Shown here piece by piece: positions 62,052 to 64,000 of a stretch of DNA of 64,000 nucleotides (positions are counted from its first letter, which is position 1; every line of letters starts with the position of its first letter). Under the pieces are notes generated by a model. The model made no database searches, was not told where the DNA came from, and worked only from the letters and a program-made list of their open reading frames with translations. Source of the DNA: Diacronema lutheri (Eukaryota; Haptophyta; Pavlovophyceae; Pavlovales; Pavlovaceae); assembly GCA_019448385.1 (NCBI GenBank), contig JAGTXO010000035.1:310001-374000 (forward strand). Reading direction: 5' to 3'. The translations under genes and the position numbers were made by a program.

Positions 62052-62600
62052 GCGCCGCGCTGGGCTCTCAGCACGCGCTTTGGATGGGCCGGGGCGCGCC
62101 AGGCGTTCGGTGAACTGCGCCAGGCTGTGCTGGGTGGGCAGCGTGGCGGGCGATCACGCGCACGGCGCCGCGCTCGGCTGGGGACGGAGCTCGCGGCTGG
62201 GCGTACGCCGGCGGAGGGGGCCGAGCGCGCGCGCTCAGCCTGGCGTGCGGCCATTAAAAGGTTCATCTACGGATTGTACAGGGGTGATCCGGACGGCTTG
62301 CCCGCTGATTCCCGCGCGCCGGCACGCCCGCTGCCGTGCTATGCACGCCATCGCAAGTTGGGAAGGGGCAGGGGCAGGGCAAAGGGAACATCATCATCAC
62401 GCGAGGGCCGGCGGCGCGCGCAGATTTGCAGACGCCGCCCGTAAGAGGTGCGGGTGGCGTTGGCGCGCGCGCGCGCCGCCGGCGGCGCGTGGAAACAGCC
62501 GCGAGACGGGGAGTGGCCGGGTGCGCCGCAATCGCCGATATGTCCAGCGTGGCGGTGCCCGCCCCCGTCCCCACGGCTCTCGACGAGCACGCCGGGCGAT
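62052..62600. other. 549-bp region between convergent genes
   Basis: This region lies between the stops of the 530-residue membrane protein and the ammonium transporter. No gene, tRNA or clear repeat is seen; it should be 3' UTR and terminator sequence of both. Confidence 0.5.
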
Positions 62601-64000
62601 TCACGCCTTGGCGGGCGGCACGGACAGGTCGTACGCCTCGCCGCCATGCTTGCTCACGTCCATGCCAGCCTCCTCGACTTCGGCCGGCACGCGCAGAATG
62701 CCCGCGAGGCGGAGCGAGCCGAAGATGACCGTGGAGCAGACACCCACCCAGATGGTGATGATGAGGAAGGTGACGATCTGAATGCCGAGCAGGTCGGGCT
62801 GCGCGCCGGGATAGACAAAGCCGTGCGAGCCAAGGCCGTTGTACGAGTACTCGGGGCGGCAGAAGACGCCCGACGCGACCAGGCCCCACGCGCCGCAGAC
62901 GCCGTGGACGGCGAAGGCGTCGAGCGGGTCATCGACCTTCATCTTGAGGACGAGCTTGGACGCGCCCTGGTAGATGGCACCGCCAAACATGCCAATCACG
63001 ATGGCCGCCCACGGCTCAATCACCACGCAGTTCGCCGTGATCGACACGAGGCCCGCGAGGATGCCGTTACCAACTGCCGAGACGTCCCACACATGCGTGA
63101 ACTGGTGCGCGATCATGACGGACGTGAGCGCCGCCGACGCCGCGCCCAGGGTGGTCGTCACGCAGACGCGCGCGAGGTCGCGCGAGTAGGCGGAGGAGAA
63201 GACGGCGAGCGTCGAGCCGCCGTTGAAGCCGTACCAGCCGAGCCACAGGATGAAGACGCCGAGCGACTGCAGCACGGACGAGTGGCCTGCGCATGCCACA
63301 CCGCGCGCGCGCGGTGGCGGTGGCGGACGGGCGCGCGGCGGCGGAACCATTGAGCCGTGCGTGCACGTGGGCGACGGGCGCTTCCCTCCGCCGTGTTTCC
63401 CACCGCCACCATCCCCACCACCACCACCACCACCGTGCGCGCGTGCACACGCACCGGGCATGGGCATTGGCTTGCCCTCGGCACTGAAGCGGCCGATACG
63501 CGGGCCGAGGAAGATGGCGCCCACAAACGCGGCGATGCCGCCCGTCATGTGCACGACGCCCGAGCCGGCAAAGTCGATGACGCCGCCGAGGACGGGCGAG
63601 CCCGAGTTGAACGCCGAGAGCAGGCCCTCCGAGTCCCACACGAGGTGCACGACGACTGGGTACACAAAGCCGGTCAGCGCGACGGAGTAGGCGAGGTACG
63701 CGGAGAGCGCGCACCGCTCGGCGACGCCGCCCGAGACGATCGTCGCGGCGGTGGCGGCGAAGGTGAACTGGAAGAACCAGGTGGCCCAGTCGTAGCCCTC
63801 CGACGTGTACGAAGCGGACCAGTCGCGCGAGTGCAGCGCGTAGTTGCCCACGCCGGTGCCAAAGTAGGGCGAATCTGTCGAGTCACCAAACGCGATGCCC
63901 ATGCCCGTCGCGAACCAGATGAGCGCGCCGATGCACGCGTCGAGCAGGTTCTTGATGAGGATGTTCTTGGTGTTCTTCGCGCGCACCGTCCCGGCCTCAA
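62601..64000 (-). CDS. AMT: Ammonium transporter, Amt/Mep family (5' partial, at least 2 exons)
   Basis: The gene enters from the window end. Visible exons are 64000-63455 and 63286-62601, joined in phase over a 168-nt GT-AG intron (MPMPG-HSSVLQSLGVF). The first visible residues match the conserved EAGTVRAKNTKNILIKNLLD. Then come WFFQFTFAATAATIVSGG, VVHMTGGIAAFVGAIFLG with the first pore histidine, ILWLGWYGFNGGS, and the second pore histidine in DAFAVHGVCGAWGL. The cytoplasmic tail is short (SKHGGEAYDL). About ten membrane helices of the usual eleven are inside the window. It imports ammonium across the plasma membrane, or an internal membrane if a targeting peptide precedes. The YD-containing tail just after the last helix is the region plants use for phosphoregulation. 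Confidence 0.95.
   Translation of the reverse strand, partial: EAGTVRAKNTKNILIKNLLDACIGALIWFATGMGIAFGDSTDSPYFGTGVGNYALHSRDWSASYTSEGYDWATWFFQFTFAATAATIVSGGVAERCALSAYLAYSVALTGFVYPVVVHLVWDSEGLLSAFNSGSPVLGGVIDFAGSGVVHMTGGIAAFVGAIFLGPRIGRFSAEGKPMPMPGACARAHGGGGGGGDGGGGKHGGGKRPSPTCTHGSMVPPPRARPPPPPRARGVACAGHSSVLQSLGVFILWLGWYGFNGGSTLAVFSSAYSRDLARVCVTTTLGAASAALTSVMIAHQFTHVWDVSAVGNGILAGLVSITANCVVIEPWAAIVIGMFGGAIYQGASKLVLKMKVDDPLDAFAVHGVCGAWGLVASGVFCRPEYSYNGLGSHGFVYPGAQPDLLGIQIVTFLIITIWVGVCSTVIFGSLRLAGILRVPAEVEEAGMDVSKHGGEAYDLSVPPAKA

Overview
This 64 kb window is nuclear DNA from a GC-rich, intron-containing, flagellated microalga. The best guess is a haptophyte, perhaps a pavlovophyte; this is inferred from style and not proven. 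Supporting points are very high GC, short introns (about 90-300 nt) with long C or G homopolymers, GT-AG plus frequent GC-AG introns, plant-type enzymes (a SERGT1-like glycosyltransferase, a MUT9-like kinase, a DUF266/GT14 enzyme) beside motile-cilium genes (CFAP61, MYCBPAP). Genes are packed tightly: neighbouring starts are 37-110 bp apart in several divergent pairs, and convergent stops are 26-50 bp apart.

Layout. 1-5.8 kb: NDUFAF5-like methyltransferase (5' cut by the window), ketopantoate-reductase-like enzyme, a small unknown gene, a degraded stretch that may be a Mutator-like transposase remnant, hairpin repeats, and a polytopic membrane protein. 5.9-11.5 kb: CFAP61 (seven exons, all junctions resolved in phase), divergent from a DsbA/FrnE-like oxidoreductase with an in-frame TGA at the catalytic-cysteine position, a selenoprotein candidate. 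12-17.5 kb: ribosomal protein SA, DUF266 glycosyltransferase, an LRR protein, and a ZNF593/Bud20-like factor whose zinc finger has lost two ligands. 17.7-25.7 kb: one 2658-residue single-exon protein joining a large secreted repeat ectodomain to two PqiA-like membrane blocks. 25.8-41.2 kb: a coiled-coil protein, MYCBPAP, a SERGT1-like serine galactosyltransferase with a ShKT domain, a small coiled-coil protein, a membrane protein with a TIR-like domain, and a small polytopic protein. 41.2-53.3 kb: a membrane-anchored Gly-rich protein whose intron carries a 19-bp minisatellite, REXO4, a 71-bp tandem repeat, and a 1696-residue EF-hand/multipass protein. 53.9-64 kb: MUT9-like kinase (eight exons), a polytopic protein with a 115-copy 15-bp minisatellite in an intron, and an ammonium transporter cut by the window end.

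These genes do not form one pathway. The recurring theme is flagellar axoneme genes mixed with membrane, redox and housekeeping genes, all sharing an unusual splice-site style (GTGCGC donors). The strongest candidates for something new are the in-frame TGA in the DsbA-like gene, the ectodomain-PqiA fusion, and the GTGCGC/GC-AG splicing signature.
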